From Cytophagales bacterium (GTDB lineage: Bacteria; Bacteroidota; Bacteroidia; Cytophagales; Cyclobacteriaceae), in assembly GCA_013298505.1 (NCBI GenBank), contig JAAFHY010000001.1:207282-271281 (forward strand): DNA of 64,000 nucleotides, read 5' to 3'. The notes beneath the pieces were generated by a model. It did not search any database. It was not told the DNA's origin and worked only from the letters and a program-made list of their open reading frames with translations. Below, piece by piece: positions 8,575 through 17,816 of this stretch. Positions within the stretch are counted from its first letter, which is position 1, and each line of letters opens with the position of its first letter. Made by a program: the position numbers and the translations under genes.

Positions 8575-9279
8575 ATGATCTCTTTCAGAAATCGTTCTAC
8601 GGGCATCGAGATTATGGACGACCTCGACTGCAAAGGGGAAGTGGTAGATCAAACCTTGCGCGAATTGGATTTTATTAATCAGTGGCTTGGAGGCAATGCC
8701 GTTACCTTAAATGGGTTGCAGCTACTTTGGAAGTCAAGAAGTAAGTCAAGCACGATTACCATTGCCGACTTAGGATGTGGCAGCGGTGAAATGGTAAAAT
8801 TGATTGCTCAACTTGCTCGTAAGAGTAAGCGAAGCGTTTCCCTTACGGGGATAGATGCGAATACGAATATAATTGAGTATGCAAAGAAGAATCAAGTTAA
8901 CGATTCTATTAAGTTTCTATCGGTTAACATTTTCTCCGATTCATTTAAAGTAAGAAAGTTTGACATCCTTGTGTGCACACTTTTCCTACATCACTTTAGC
9001 GATGAAGAATTAGTAGTTCTTTTTAGATCATTTAAACAACAAGCAAGTATAGGTATTGTAGTAAACGATATTCATAGGCACCCGTTTGCTTACTATTCCA
9101 TTAAATGGTTAACGCAGCTTTTTTCAAACTCGGCCATGGTAAAATTTGATGCACCGCTGTCTGTACGAAGAGCTTTTACTAACTCAGAGTTGAAGAGTAT
9201 TTTGTCAAAAGCGGAGATTAATAACTACCAACTAAAATGGAAATGGGCCTTTCGCTGGCAGTTGATAATCTATACTTAA
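8575..9279 (+). CDS. Class I SAM-dependent methyltransferase paired with the polyketide synthase
   Basis: A 234-residue Rossmann methyltransferase. Motif I is ADLGCGSGEMV (about residue 61), an acidic residue follows in LTGIDANTNII, and motif IV is FDILVCTLFLHHF. The start ATG abuts the TAA of the polyketide synthase with no gap, which argues for translational coupling and a shared pathway. The likely role is O- or C-methylation of the polyketide (inference). No flavin oxidoreductase, which often accompanies such pairs in Bacteroidota, follows it. Confidence 0.88.
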   Translation: MISFRNRSTGIEIMDDLDCKGEVVDQTLRELDFINQWLGGNAVTLNGLQLLWKSRSKSSTITIADLGCGSGEMVKLIAQLARKSKRSVSLTGIDANTNIIEYAKKNQVNDSIKFLSVNIFSDSFKVRKFDILVCTLFLHHFSDEELVVLFRSFKQQASIGIVVNDIHRHPFAYYSIKWLTQLFSNSAMVKFDAPLSVRRAFTNSELKSILSKAEINNYQLKWKWAFRWQLIIYT

Positions 9280-9358
9280 AAATTTAGCTGTAACCACGCA
9301 AAAAAATTATTGCCTGATTACAGCTAATCAAAGGGAGCAGTTTATTTCTAAAACCCTT

Positions 9359-9757
9359 TCACTTAACAGCCATCGCATCATTCGCCACGGTCAATTTTAA
9401 AATAGTTCCTTTCTTTTTGGCGCTAAGCATGGCACTTAATATAAGTTGATAAGTGCCAACTGCGGCATCTGGAGCGATGGATAGCGTGGCTACGCTCGTT
9501 TCAAAATTTCCCTCTTTCGGTTCGTACACTAGCGTCACTCCTTGAGGTAGTGTACTTTGCAGTCCTAGAATGGCTTTTTCTTTTGAGTAGTACTTGGATC
9601 GGGCAATTGATACCGTTACTTGTTTACTCTCTCCGGGCTTTAGTACCAAAGCAGTTTCAGAAAGATCAATCGTAAATTCTGTGCGAGGTAATTCTTTTGT
9701 TTGTGCTATTACTAGCGATGCTACAAATAAAAGCGAAAGTGTAATAATTGTTTTCAT
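9359..9757 (-). CDS. Secreted 132-residue protein, function unknown
   Basis: Starts with a clean Sec signal peptide (MKTIITLSLLFVASLVIAQ). The rest reads as one beta-rich domain: LPRTEFTIDLSETALVLKPG, then SVATLSIAPDAAVGTYQLIL, a style seen in Ig-like or COG1470-type periplasmic domains. I do not recognise a family. It is a single gene in a convergent position to the methyltransferase. Confidence 0.7.
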   Translation of the reverse strand: MKTIITLSLLFVASLVIAQTKELPRTEFTIDLSETALVLKPGESKQVTVSIARSKYYSKEKAILGLQSTLPQGVTLVYEPKEGNFETSVATLSIAPDAAVGTYQLILSAMLSAKKKGTILKLTVANDAMAVK

Positions 9758-9948
9758 AAAAGGTTTGTTTTAATTTTTTATGAAGAACGTATTTTTCTTA
9801 GCTCTTAGCTGCCGATTTGTGCTCAATGTGGTGAAGCGAGCCGATTTTGATGGCAAAGAAGAGAGGGTGGGGTGAATTGAAAGAACTTGTGGCGAGCGGA
9901 AAACTTAAACACGCTGGCAGTGGCGACCAAGCCCTACTGCCAAAGTCC

Positions 9949-10911
9949 TTAACTCAACTCCATCATGTTTCTTAGTTGACTAATTTTCTCCATCACCTCT
10001 TTTCCTTTTGGGCGCGAAACAGGTATTGAAAGATCGGATCCATAGATCTTCAATTTGTAACCGTTTGTATTACCGCTGATCGCAGAGATGGCATTTACAT
10101 TGACAATGTACGAACGATGGCAGCGCAGCATGAAAGAATTGTTCAACTGCGATTCCAGATTTTTTAAATTCATGCGCAATAGTTTCTTGTGAAGTACTTC
10201 GCCCTCTTTCCAAATCACAGTAGAGTAATTGTCATCGGCTTCAACAAACAACAAATCGGGCAAGCTGAAGGTCAGGCTTTCGCTCGTGTCCGAATAAAGT
10301 GTAATCGTGTTGGTAGTCTTAATAGATTCCTTCGATTCTCTTTTCAGGGTTTGTATCTTCTGCAACTCTTGGTTGGTTTTAATGGCTTCGCGCAAATTTT
10401 GTTGTAGCATTTGCGCTTTTAAAAATAAGGTAGTGAGCGCAATAGGAATGATCCCCTTAATAGCTACCTGTGCCATGGTGTGATTAGCTACCACCATCCA
10501 ACTCATATCAAACGGACAGAAAAAAACTTTTTCTAAAATGGTGGCGATTGCCCAAATGAGAGCGAGATGTAAAACATTTAATACAATGTATTTCTTTATT
10601 GACCATACCGTGGCATCCATCCAAGCTGGGAAAATACGAGGAAGGAGTATGATATTAAAAACCAACGCCCCGAAAGTAATCAGGCCATGAAGCCACTCTA
10701 AGTCATTGGCAAAAGCAAATTCAGATTCTGTTTTAAATAGATAAAGGAAAGCTGTAACAAATGCACTCAGTACAGTAATGAGTAAAAAATTTTTACGATC
10801 GTCATTCAAATAAAAGGGAAATGGTGAGCTAAGCCAATCTGAAAGCCGCTGTACCAATGAACCTCCCAAAGAAGAGGTTTCAGATGAATTGATTGCTTGC
10901 GTTTGCTCCAT
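9949..10911 (-). CDS. Membrane-anchored LytTR-type transcription regulator
   Basis: Four hydrophobic segments (about residues 40-60, 75-100, 110-135 and 155-175) are followed by a short coiled coil (LREAIKTNQELQKIQTLKRE) and a C-terminal LytTR DNA-binding domain: LLFVEADDNYSTV, NSFMLRCHRSYIVN and IPVSRPKG. The domain binds DNA through a beta fold. Membrane-tethered one-component LytTR regulators are common in Bacteroidota; no separate sensor is encoded nearby. The frame can start at 10947, but the internal Met at 10911 (MEQTQAINSS) avoids an unusual hydrophobic start and is preferred. The target is unknown; the divergent TPR lipoprotein gene is the nearest candidate. Confidence 0.85.
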   Translation of the reverse strand: MEQTQAINSSETSSLGGSLVQRLSDWLSSPFPFYLNDDRKNFLLITVLSAFVTAFLYLFKTESEFAFANDLEWLHGLITFGALVFNIILLPRIFPAWMDATVWSIKKYIVLNVLHLALIWAIATILEKVFFCPFDMSWMVVANHTMAQVAIKGIIPIALTTLFLKAQMLQQNLREAIKTNQELQKIQTLKRESKESIKTTNTITLYSDTSESLTFSLPDLLFVEADDNYSTVIWKEGEVLHKKLLRMNLKNLESQLNNSFMLRCHRSYIVNVNAISAISGNTNGYKLKIYGSDLSIPVSRPKGKEVMEKISQLRNMMELS

Positions 10912-11312
10912 ACACCACAAACTTAAAAAGCAGAGTTTGGGTTGCAAAAAAATGACGAAAGGAGTGGTGAACGGACGTATTTTGGGGTGAAGTGAGCAAT
11001 GGTAATTTCTTCTTTACTAAGGAGCAGTCACTGGTTTCCCAATTCGTATCGGTACTCGGAAAACTTTGTCTTGACGAGCGGCAAGTAGTAAGACGAAATA
11101 ACATAATGCTAGTTGCTGCCACGTAAGCGGCCAATTCATTTATTGTGCAGTTTGGTTAGTCGTGCGACTGACTTTGTTAGTCTTTAATTACTACCACCAT
11201 TCTTATTCTCTGGTTTTTGTTGAGCGCAGCATGCTCAAACCTCGAGTTGTTGTACCCAATTTATAATTACTACCTTCGAATAGCAGAACCCATCCACCTA
11301 AACCATCTTGCT
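10912..11312. other. 401-base divergent intergenic region
   Basis: No gene is supported here. It contains a palindrome AGTCG-TG-CGACT near 11160-11171, a hairpin TTGAGC/GCTCAA around 11220-11238 and one good promoter (annotated separately) for the TPR lipoprotein. These dyads are candidate operator sites for the neighbouring LytTR regulator, but that is only position-based inference. Confidence 0.4.
11250..11278 (+). promoter_or_regulatory. Bacteroidota-type promoter for the TPR lipoprotein gene
   Basis: TTG (11250-11252), an 18-base spacer and TACCTTCG (11271-11278) resemble the -33/-7 promoter with one mismatch in the -7 box. The ATG follows 35 bases later. Confidence 0.5.
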
Positions 11313-13043
11313 ATGAAAAGCGCACTGATTTTCATTTCATTACTGCTGTTGTTTACAACCTGTGCCGACAAGAAACCAACTTTTGAAGCTCCCGTTCTGA
11401 AAAATATTGGCGACTTTCAGGTGAAAGTCACCACGCCATCGGAGTATGCCCAACTGTTCTTTAATCAGGGTGTCATCATGGCCAATGGATTTAATCATGC
11501 AGAAGCAGAGCGATCGTTTCGCGAGTCCATCCGTCAGGACTCCACCTTTGCCATGGGGTTTTGGGGGATCGCCTATGTGCTGGGCCCCAACTACAATTCG
11601 GGTGGCCAAAATATGGGAGCCGTTAACGACATTAAGCTGGCGGTGCAGAAAGCGGTGAGGTACAGTCGAAACGCTTCCACATGGGAACAAGCCGTCATCA
11701 AAGCCATTGAAGTGAAGTTCCCTACTGATTCTGTTACCACAGACAGCGAAGGCTATTCTGCTTCGTTGAAAATGGCCTACGCGCAATTTCCCGAAAATGA
11801 TTTTGTGGCCACGCTGTACGCGGAGTCCATCATGAATTTACATTCATGGAATTTTTTTGAACGAAAGGGGCGCACACCTCAACCATGGACACCCGAGCTA
11901 CTGCAAGTGATTGAACGCGCGATGACGATTAATCCCAAAAATCCATTGGCTAACCATCTTTATCTACACGCCACCGAGGCCGGTTCTGATTTTGATAAAG
12001 CGCTTGTCAGTGCCGAGCGATTAAAAACATTAGTGCCATCTGCGGGGCATCTGGTGCACATGCCCTCGCATATTTACATCAACACCGGAGATTATCATGA
12101 AGGCACAATCGCCAATGAAAAAGCCGTGGTAGCCGACAGCATCTATATTGCCGAGTGCAAATCGCAGGGCGTGTATCCGCAACTTTACTACACCCATAAC
12201 TATCATTTTATGGCCGCCACTGCCACGTTTGAAGGCCGGGGTGCCAAAGCCATTGAAGCCGCGTACAAGATGGTGAGTATTTTAGATAAAAAATATTTCC
12301 GTGAGCCCGGTTATGAAACCGTTTTGCATTACACCACCATCCCGCTGCATGTGCTGGTGAAATTCGAACAGTGGGAAAAGATATTGGTAGCTACTAAACC
12401 AGATGAAGACTTGGTTTACCCAAAAGCCATTTGGCATTATGCACGTGGAATGGCATTTGCGAATTTGAGTAAGTTAAATGAAGCGCAAACGGAATTGGAT
12501 TCGCTGAATAAATTGAGCGACTCTGAAGGGGTGAAGAAAATCATCATTTGGTCCATTAATCCGGCCGAGCAAGTTTGTCAAATAGCATCGAACGTGTTGA
12601 GCGCTGAGTTGATGGCCAAAAAAGGTGATTACAAAACAGCAGCGGAACTTCTCACGCAAGCTATTGCACTGGAAGACAATTTGAATTACAACGAACCACC
12701 CGATTGGTTTTTCTCCGTGCGGCACCTGCTGGGTAACGTATTGATGAGTGGAGGTGACTATGCTGGGGCTGAAAAAATTTATCGTGAAGATTTGATCACG
12801 TGGCCAAAAAATGGTTTTGCGCTGACGGGGCTTTATGAAAGCCTGAAAGCACAAAACAAACTAACCGAAGCGGACGAAGTGAAAAAGCAATTAGACATAG
12901 CTTGGAAGTATGCCGACTCAGAATTGAAATACTCGCGCGTGGACGAAAGTAAAAGAAAAAACTTGGCGCTTAAAATTGACGAGAATTCTCCCAATGAAGT
13001 GATTTACCTGGCAAGTGCTTTATGCATGGCGAAGGGAACATAA
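11313..13043 (+). CDS. TPR-repeat lipoprotein
   Basis: A 576-residue protein with a lipoprotein signal (LLLLFTTC, lipid-modified Cys at about 15), then tetratricopeptide repeats. The first is NQGVIMANGFNHAEAERSFR and the last group is DYAGAEKIYREDLITWPKNG. This architecture is usual for envelope scaffold or binding proteins; no catalytic motif is seen. The frame is open 32 codons further upstream, but the ATG at 11313 begins the lipoprotein signal and fits the promoter position. It is divergent from the LytTR regulator. Confidence 0.85.
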   Translation: MKSALIFISLLLLFTTCADKKPTFEAPVLKNIGDFQVKVTTPSEYAQLFFNQGVIMANGFNHAEAERSFRESIRQDSTFAMGFWGIAYVLGPNYNSGGQNMGAVNDIKLAVQKAVRYSRNASTWEQAVIKAIEVKFPTDSVTTDSEGYSASLKMAYAQFPENDFVATLYAESIMNLHSWNFFERKGRTPQPWTPELLQVIERAMTINPKNPLANHLYLHATEAGSDFDKALVSAERLKTLVPSAGHLVHMPSHIYINTGDYHEGTIANEKAVVADSIYIAECKSQGVYPQLYYTHNYHFMAATATFEGRGAKAIEAAYKMVSILDKKYFREPGYETVLHYTTIPLHVLVKFEQWEKILVATKPDEDLVYPKAIWHYARGMAFANLSKLNEAQTELDSLNKLSDSEGVKKIIIWSINPAEQVCQIASNVLSAELMAKKGDYKTAAELLTQAIALEDNLNYNEPPDWFFSVRHLLGNVLMSGGDYAGAEKIYREDLITWPKNGFALTGLYESLKAQNKLTEADEVKKQLDIAWKYADSELKYSRVDESKRKNLALKIDENSPNEVIYLASALCMAKGT

Positions 13044-13064
13044 TTCAGAACTCACGCCAATCAC

Positions 13065-14318
13065 TTAACTGACAATCTTCTTCACCACCACGCTTGCATT
13101 GTGCCCACCAAAGCCAAACGTGTTGCTGAGTGCTACATTCACTTGTTTGTGGACTTTCTCTCCGAGGATTAGATTCAATGATTCAGGCAATGTGGGGTCT
13201 ATGTTGACAGTGTTGATAGTAGGGGGTATGACATCATGCTTCACTGCAAGAATACAAATCAACGCTTCGATGGCACCGGCTCCTCCAAGCAAATGGCCTG
13301 TGGCCGATTTGGTGGCGCTAATGCTTAGGTGTTTGGTATGCTCTCCAAACAAGCGCACGATGGCTTTAGCTTCACTCTCATCGCCATGATGCGTAGAGGT
13401 TGCGTGTGGATTTAAGTAGTCAACTGCACTTGGTGTGACATTGGCATCTTCTAACGCTAATTGCATACCGAGCAATGCACCTTCGCCTTCCGGATGGGTG
13501 CTTGTTAAATGATAAGCATCGGCACTCATGCCACCACCCGCTATCTCTGCATAAATTTTTGCTCCACGCGCCTTCGCATGTTCTTCTGCTTCCAACACCA
13601 AGGCAACGCCACCTTCGCCCATGACAAAACCATCACGCGACACATCAAACGGTCGCGAGGCTGAGGCTGGATCTTCATTACGCGTAGACAATGCCTTCAA
13701 TGCATTGAATCCTCCAATACCAGATTCGTTGATGGCCGCCTCGGAGCCACCCGCAATTATAATGTCTGCCTTATTCCATTTAATGTAGTTCATCGCATCA
13801 ATGATGGAAGTAGTAGATGTGGCGCAGGCCGATACAGTAATAAAATTGGGCCCCATAAAACCGTACTTCATCGAAATCCATCCGGAAGCAATATCAGGAA
13901 TGACTTTTGGGATGAAGAATGGACTAAACCTTGGTGTGCCATCGCCTTTGGCAAATTCCATCACCTGTTCTTGAAACGTGAGAAATCCTCCGTTGCCCGA
14001 ACCCCAAATAACGCCAACTCTACGTTTGTTAATTGTATCATTTGCAATACCTGCATCTTCCACAGCTTGCTTGGCGGCCACCATCGCATATTGGGTGAAC
14101 AAATCCATTTTGCGAGCCTCTTTTATATCAAAATGATTTTTGGCATCGTAGCCTTTTACTTCGCAAGCAAAGTGAGTTTTGAACTTCGAAGTATCGAAGC
14201 GAGTGATGGGCGCTGCACCGCTTTTGCCTGCGAGCAAATTATTCCAGAAGTCCTGAACATTGTTTCCCAAAGGCGTGATCGCGCCAATACCTGTTACTAC
14301 TACTTTTCGTTGTTGCAT
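13065..14318 (-). CDS. fabF: Beta-ketoacyl-ACP synthase II
   Basis: Condensing enzyme of type II fatty acid synthesis, elongating acyl-ACP with malonyl-ACP. The Cys-His-His triad is clear: Cys165 in TVSACATSTTS, His305 in LNPHATSTHHGD and His342 in SATGHLLGGAGA. Length is 417 residues, typical of FabF. No acyl carrier protein gene is adjacent, unlike many fabF loci, so this could be a second paralogue. A tRNA-Lys-like gene lies immediately upstream on the same strand. FabF versus a specialised paralogue cannot be settled here. Confidence 0.9.
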   Translation of the reverse strand: MQQRKVVVTGIGAITPLGNNVQDFWNNLLAGKSGAAPITRFDTSKFKTHFACEVKGYDAKNHFDIKEARKMDLFTQYAMVAAKQAVEDAGIANDTINKRRVGVIWGSGNGGFLTFQEQVMEFAKGDGTPRFSPFFIPKVIPDIASGWISMKYGFMGPNFITVSACATSTTSIIDAMNYIKWNKADIIIAGGSEAAINESGIGGFNALKALSTRNEDPASASRPFDVSRDGFVMGEGGVALVLEAEEHAKARGAKIYAEIAGGGMSADAYHLTSTHPEGEGALLGMQLALEDANVTPSAVDYLNPHATSTHHGDESEAKAIVRLFGEHTKHLSISATKSATGHLLGGAGAIEALICILAVKHDVIPPTINTVNIDPTLPESLNLILGEKVHKQVNVALSNTFGFGGHNASVVVKKIVS

Positions 14319-14357
14319 AAATTCAAGTTATCAATTAACATAAATCGTCACCAATAG

Positions 14358-14441
14358 TGACCCCGGGGAGGCTCGAACTCCTCCCGATAACTATCGGGAC
14401 GGATTAAGAGTCAGCTGCTCTACCAACTGAGCTACAAAGTC
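14358..14441 (-). tRNA. tRNA-Lys(CTT)-like gene with a palindrome in the variable region
   Basis: The minus strand reads GACTTTG...GCTCAGTTGGTAGAGC, an anticodon loop CTCTTAA (anticodon CTT), TTCGAGC in the T loop and the 3' acceptor arm CGGGGTC plus discriminator A. The acceptor stem pairs over seven positions with several G-U pairs. The gene is 84 bases, about eight too long for tRNA-Lys: a perfect palindrome TCCCGATA-AC-TATCGGGA (14382-14399) occupies the 3' anticodon stem, variable loop and start of the T stem. The 3' anticodon strand reads TCCGT where GCTGA needs TCAGC, and the T loop or stem is off by one base. It may be a tRNA pseudogene or one tolerating an insertion. Confidence 0.65.
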
Positions 14442-14456
14442 TTAGCTTTATTTTTA

Positions 14457-15338
14457 TCAGACCACGCCTCTTGCAAAACCTACCGTCTCTCGATATAGTT
14501 GGGGCGAAACATCGGCATTGGTTTTGAAGAAGCGACTGAAGTAGTGTTCGTCTTCATAGCCCAATTCGCTCGCGATTTCTTTTACAGGTTTGTTGGTCAA
14601 ATACAACTCGCGCTTGGCTTCAATTATAATGCGTTCAGAGATCAAATCGGTTAGCGTTTTATTAAAATGTGTTTTTGTAATCTTCGCAAGTGCTTTGGGT
14701 GTGATGTTCAACAAATCGGCATAGTTACTGGCCGAGTGTTTCGTTTTAAAATGTTCCTCGATGGCATCTTTCAGATTTTGAAGGATGAAAGGCTCTTTAT
14801 TATTGGCCGTAGCCTTTTGCGCCTCGGGTTGTTGTTGTGCTTTCAAGCGCGAAGCTGTGATTAGAAATATTTTGAGATACGAAACCAAAAGCTCGTACTG
14901 TGCCAAAGCCGGATTTTGCATTTCAGTTTTTATTTGATTGAGAATCATTTTTAAGGTAGCCTCCGATACATCATCTACCTTGGTGATGGGTGGATTGTAG
15001 ATGTTGTTGAACAAGATACCATTGCAAGAAATCTCTTTATGATGTTTGAGAATACAAAAGAAATCGGGATGAAAGTGAATAGCTACTCCTTTAACATTCC
15101 TTGACTTTGAAATCATAAAGGGTTGGTAAGGTGCGAAGGCAAGCAACGAATTCTTACTGAATTTATATTCGGCAAAATCAGCTTTCAATTCGCCACTTCC
15201 TTCCATTATCCAAATAAGAGAAAAATAATTATGCCGTTGAATATGATCGAAGCTGCTATGGTCCTCAAAAGCGGCAAGCTTAAAACCCAAGTTGCCATTT
15301 TGTGGATTGACTAGCGTAAAAGTAGATTGGTTGAGCAT
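14457..15338 (-). CDS. AraC-family transcription regulator
   Basis: A 293-residue one-component regulator. The N-terminal part (residues about 1-150) is a cupin-like sensing domain (GELKADFAEYKFSKNSLLAF), followed by a linker and the double helix-turn-helix: ASNYADLLNITPKALAKITK and VKEIASELGYEDEHYFSRFF. The last motif is the AraC signature. The ligand is unknown. It precedes the DUF1348/MOSC genes on the same strand but at the downstream end, so it is not clearly their operon partner. Confidence 0.92.
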   Translation of the reverse strand: MLNQSTFTLVNPQNGNLGFKLAAFEDHSSFDHIQRHNYFSLIWIMEGSGELKADFAEYKFSKNSLLAFAPYQPFMISKSRNVKGVAIHFHPDFFCILKHHKEISCNGILFNNIYNPPITKVDDVSEATLKMILNQIKTEMQNPALAQYELLVSYLKIFLITASRLKAQQQPEAQKATANNKEPFILQNLKDAIEEHFKTKHSASNYADLLNITPKALAKITKTHFNKTLTDLISERIIIEAKRELYLTNKPVKEIASELGYEDEHYFSRFFKTNADVSPQLYRETVGFARGVV

Positions 15339-15366
15339 ATTAAGCAGAATTGCGTTTACAACAAAA

Positions 15367-15783
15367 TTAGAATACTCTTCGTTCCGATTCAGTAATCTCT
15401 AAATCGTTGATGCTAGCAAAGCGCTTCGCCATGTATCCATTCTCATCAAACTCCCAATTTTCGTTTCCATACGCACGAAACCATTTACCTTCAGCATTTT
15501 GATATTCATATTCAAAATGCACGGCAATGCGGTTGTCGGTGTGTGCCCAATATTCTTTCTTCAGTTTGTAGTGTAATTCTTTCTTCCACTTGTCACTCAG
15601 AAATTTCACAATCTCTTCGCGACCGTTGATGAACTGGTTTCGGTTTCGCCATTCGCTGTCAAGAGTATAGGCTTTGGAAACGCGCACCGGGTCTTTGCTG
15701 TTCCAGGCATCTTCCGCTAGCTGTATTTTCTGTTTGGCTGTTTCCACCGTAAAGGGCGGAAGAGGCATTCTTTTTTCTTCCAT
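15367..15783 (-). CDS. DUF1348 (NTF2-like) protein
   Basis: A 138-residue cone-shaped NTF2-fold protein; the family start [20 protein letters not shown] and the motif [14 protein letters not shown] are recognisable. It has no signal peptide. Catalytic function of this family is not established. The ATG at 15783 was chosen over one nine codons upstream because it gives the usual family N-terminus. It follows the MOSC gene on the same strand, 95 bases downstream. Confidence 0.85.
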   Translation of the reverse strand: MEEKRMPLPPFTVETAKQKIQLAEDAWNSKDPVRVSKAYTLDSEWRNRNQFINGREEIVKFLSDKWKKELHYKLKKEYWAHTDNRIAVHFEYEYQNAEGKWFRAYGNENWEFDENGYMAKRFASINDLEITESERRVF

Positions 15784-15878
15784 AATAACTCCTCTTGTTT
15801 TGCACAACAAAGGTGCGGCAATACTTTTTTGCAGAAAATGGATTATCTACGCATTGAGGTGGACTTTTTTTCCTCCTG

Positions 15879-16694
15879 TTATTGCGGATTTTCAAGGTTA
15901 ACGCGTTCGATAATTTTTAACTCATCACCCACCCGCAGCCATTTCCCTTTCTGCGTTTCTGGTATGTAGGTGTTGATGGTAAGGTGATAGAGGTTACCAT
16001 ATTCCGGAAGATGACTGCCCTGCGGAAGCGTTGCTTCACGGCTCTTCATCATTCGCTTTACAAAAGTTTTGTCGGTAATGCCTGTAAGCGGATCGCGTGG
16101 AGGTACGTTGCAACGCGCTCGCGGACTTACCCCAATCATCTCCACATCACCAACTTGAATGCGCATTCCCACACCTGGTTTGCCAACTAGGTTCTCTTCC
16201 CAGTAAGCATCAACGCCTGTCAATTCAATCGAAGCGCGGAAACGAAGGCGTACATCTTCCAGTGGAAGATCTGAAAATTCCTGATTGAGTGATTTCAGCG
16301 AAGCCTCGCTCACAATCGTCACGCTACTGGCCGTGGGGATGTCCATCAGTTCGCCTTGTTTACTTTGAACGAGCGTCAAAGGTTCACCAAAGAAGTTTTC
16401 TAAATACATTTCTAACTTTCTTTTATTATCGATCAGATGGAACGATTCCACAGACCCTCCTGAACGAGGATTCAGTTGCACGGTATAGTTCGGCAAATCG
16501 TAAGTCGCCTTTAGCTCATTCACCTTGCCAGTGCGCTTGCTGTTCATAAACCGCTGGTCTTGCGTGATCATGGCAAACTCGCGGTCATAGCGAAGCGAGT
16601 GCACACCTACTTCAGCCTCTTGCAACTCAACGGGATCAAGTGCCTTGATAGGGTAAACGCGGATGCGAGAGATAGCAGGTTTCATGGTTTGCAA
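15879..16694 (-). CDS. MOSC-domain protein (molybdenum-cofactor-binding type)
   Basis: A 271-residue protein with the MOSC N-terminal barrel (residues about 5-115, IRVYPIKALDPVELQEAEV) and a MOSC domain ending in RARCNVPPRDPLTG, where the conserved cysteine may bind the Mo cofactor. Relatives act in reductive detoxification or sulfur transfer to Moco. The substrate is unknown and no other Moco genes are nearby. Confidence 0.88.
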   Translation of the reverse strand: MQTMKPAISRIRVYPIKALDPVELQEAEVGVHSLRYDREFAMITQDQRFMNSKRTGKVNELKATYDLPNYTVQLNPRSGGSVESFHLIDNKRKLEMYLENFFGEPLTLVQSKQGELMDIPTASSVTIVSEASLKSLNQEFSDLPLEDVRLRFRASIELTGVDAYWEENLVGKPGVGMRIQVGDVEMIGVSPRARCNVPPRDPLTGITDKTFVKRMMKSREATLPQGSHLPEYGNLYHLTINTYIPETQKGKWLRVGDELKIIERVNLENPQ

Positions 16695-16752
16695 GTTAGG
16701 AAAAGCAAATACGTCAGGATTTTCTCCTGACGTATTCGTAAACGATAAGATT

Positions 16753-17217
16753 CTATTTCGATGTTTTCACAATCGGCCAGTTGTTGTTGGCAGCTTTCAA
16801 TAAATTATCTTGGTCTTGATTCCACGCTTCTAGTGTGTTAAAGTTACTGCCATTGAATGGACCATTGAAAAACAAGTACAACTTGCCATCAATGATTTCA
16901 AACGTCTCTGGGTTAATAGGAAACTTTGTGCTTTTTGCACCCACGCCCCATGCGCAATATCCGTCAAATTGAGGAAGGTATTTTGAAGGATTCTTTTTGA
17001 AAGTATCGCGGTTTGCAGTAGTTGCAAATTGATAAGTGGCATCGCCATGTGTTGCAGTAATTTTCGCATCACCTTTTGTGGCTTTGTTAGAGAAGTAGGA
17101 AACCACATCGTAGCCTCCAATGGCTAATCCTTTTTTATCGATAGGTGCAACTTGTGCACCAAGTGCGCTAACAAATAGTACAAGCGCTAGTGTGAAAATC
17201 ATTCTAGTTGTTTTCAT
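16753..17217 (-). CDS. Secreted YHS-domain protein
   Basis: A 154-residue protein with a Sec signal (about 1-21, ending SALGA). The YHS domain follows: GYDVVSYFSNK...YQFATTANRDTFKKNPSKYLPQFDGYCAWG. YHS domains often bind metals, but this subgroup lacks the Cys ligands of the heavy-metal type, so the role is unclear. It is 44 bases downstream of the AhpD-like gene on the same strand and probably co-transcribed. Confidence 0.88.
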   Translation of the reverse strand: MKTTRMIFTLALVLFVSALGAQVAPIDKKGLAIGGYDVVSYFSNKATKGDAKITATHGDATYQFATTANRDTFKKNPSKYLPQFDGYCAWGVGAKSTKFPINPETFEIIDGKLYLFFNGPFNGSNFNTLEAWNQDQDNLLKAANNNWPIVKTSK

Positions 17218-17261
17218 TTTGTTTATTATTTTTATGAATTAATATTTTGCGTCAAGTTTTT

Positions 17262-17816
17262 TTAGAGTACTGCTGGTTGAAGTAATTGTACTTCAGGAAA
17301 GTCGATCACTGTGTTGGCCGTATTGTTGAAGTAGTTAGTAAATGTGTTCAGCGCCACGTGCCCCACAATTTCGCCTACCTCACCTTGGGTAAACCCAGCT
17401 GCTAATACAGCACTCACATCGCTATCACTTACGTGACCTCTTTTCTCTACCAATTTGTGGGCGAACTTCAAAGCCTCATCTGTCTTTGCATCAATCTTGC
17501 CCAATGTTCTGGCCGACTCTATTCTGGCGTCATCTAGACCGTTCATGTTTTTACCAATGAAGGTGTGAGCCGATGCGCAGTATTGGCATTGGTTCGCTTC
17601 TGCAACAGTCAGAGCAATCAATGTTCCCAACTTAGCACCCAGTGTTCCTTCACCGAGTGAGCCACTGAAATTTAGATAAGCACCCAACAAGGCAGGTGAG
17701 TTGCCCATGGTACGCATCATGTTCGGTACCATACCCAGTTTACCATTGATGGCGGTAAACAATTCTTTTGCTTTGCCCGAAGCCTGGTCGGGGTTTAGCG
17801 CGGTTAAACGTGTCAT
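17262..17816 (-). CDS. Carboxymuconolactone decarboxylase/AhpD-like peroxidase
   Basis: A 184-residue all-helical protein with the AhpD redox motif CQYCASAH (Cys77, Cys80, His84) preceded by Glu in VAEAN. Such proteins reduce peroxides using a thiol relay. It leads a two-gene unit with the YHS protein. The 291 bases upstream (to 18107) are divergent from the esterase gene and contain no supported gene. Confidence 0.9.
   Translation of the reverse strand: MTRLTALNPDQASGKAKELFTAINGKLGMVPNMMRTMGNSPALLGAYLNFSGSLGEGTLGAKLGTLIALTVAEANQCQYCASAHTFIGKNMNGLDDARIESARTLGKIDAKTDEALKFAHKLVEKRGHVSDSDVSAVLAAGFTQGEVGEIVGHVALNTFTNYFNNTANTVIDFPEVQLLQPAVL

Noticed and set aside
10880..11134. 84-residue minus-strand frame upstream of the LytTR gene
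   Set aside because: It overlaps the LytTR start in another frame and the translation looks random (Cys/Ser/Arg-rich).
11340..11786. 148-residue minus-strand frame
   Set aside because: Antisense to the TPR lipoprotein gene; biased by its codon use.
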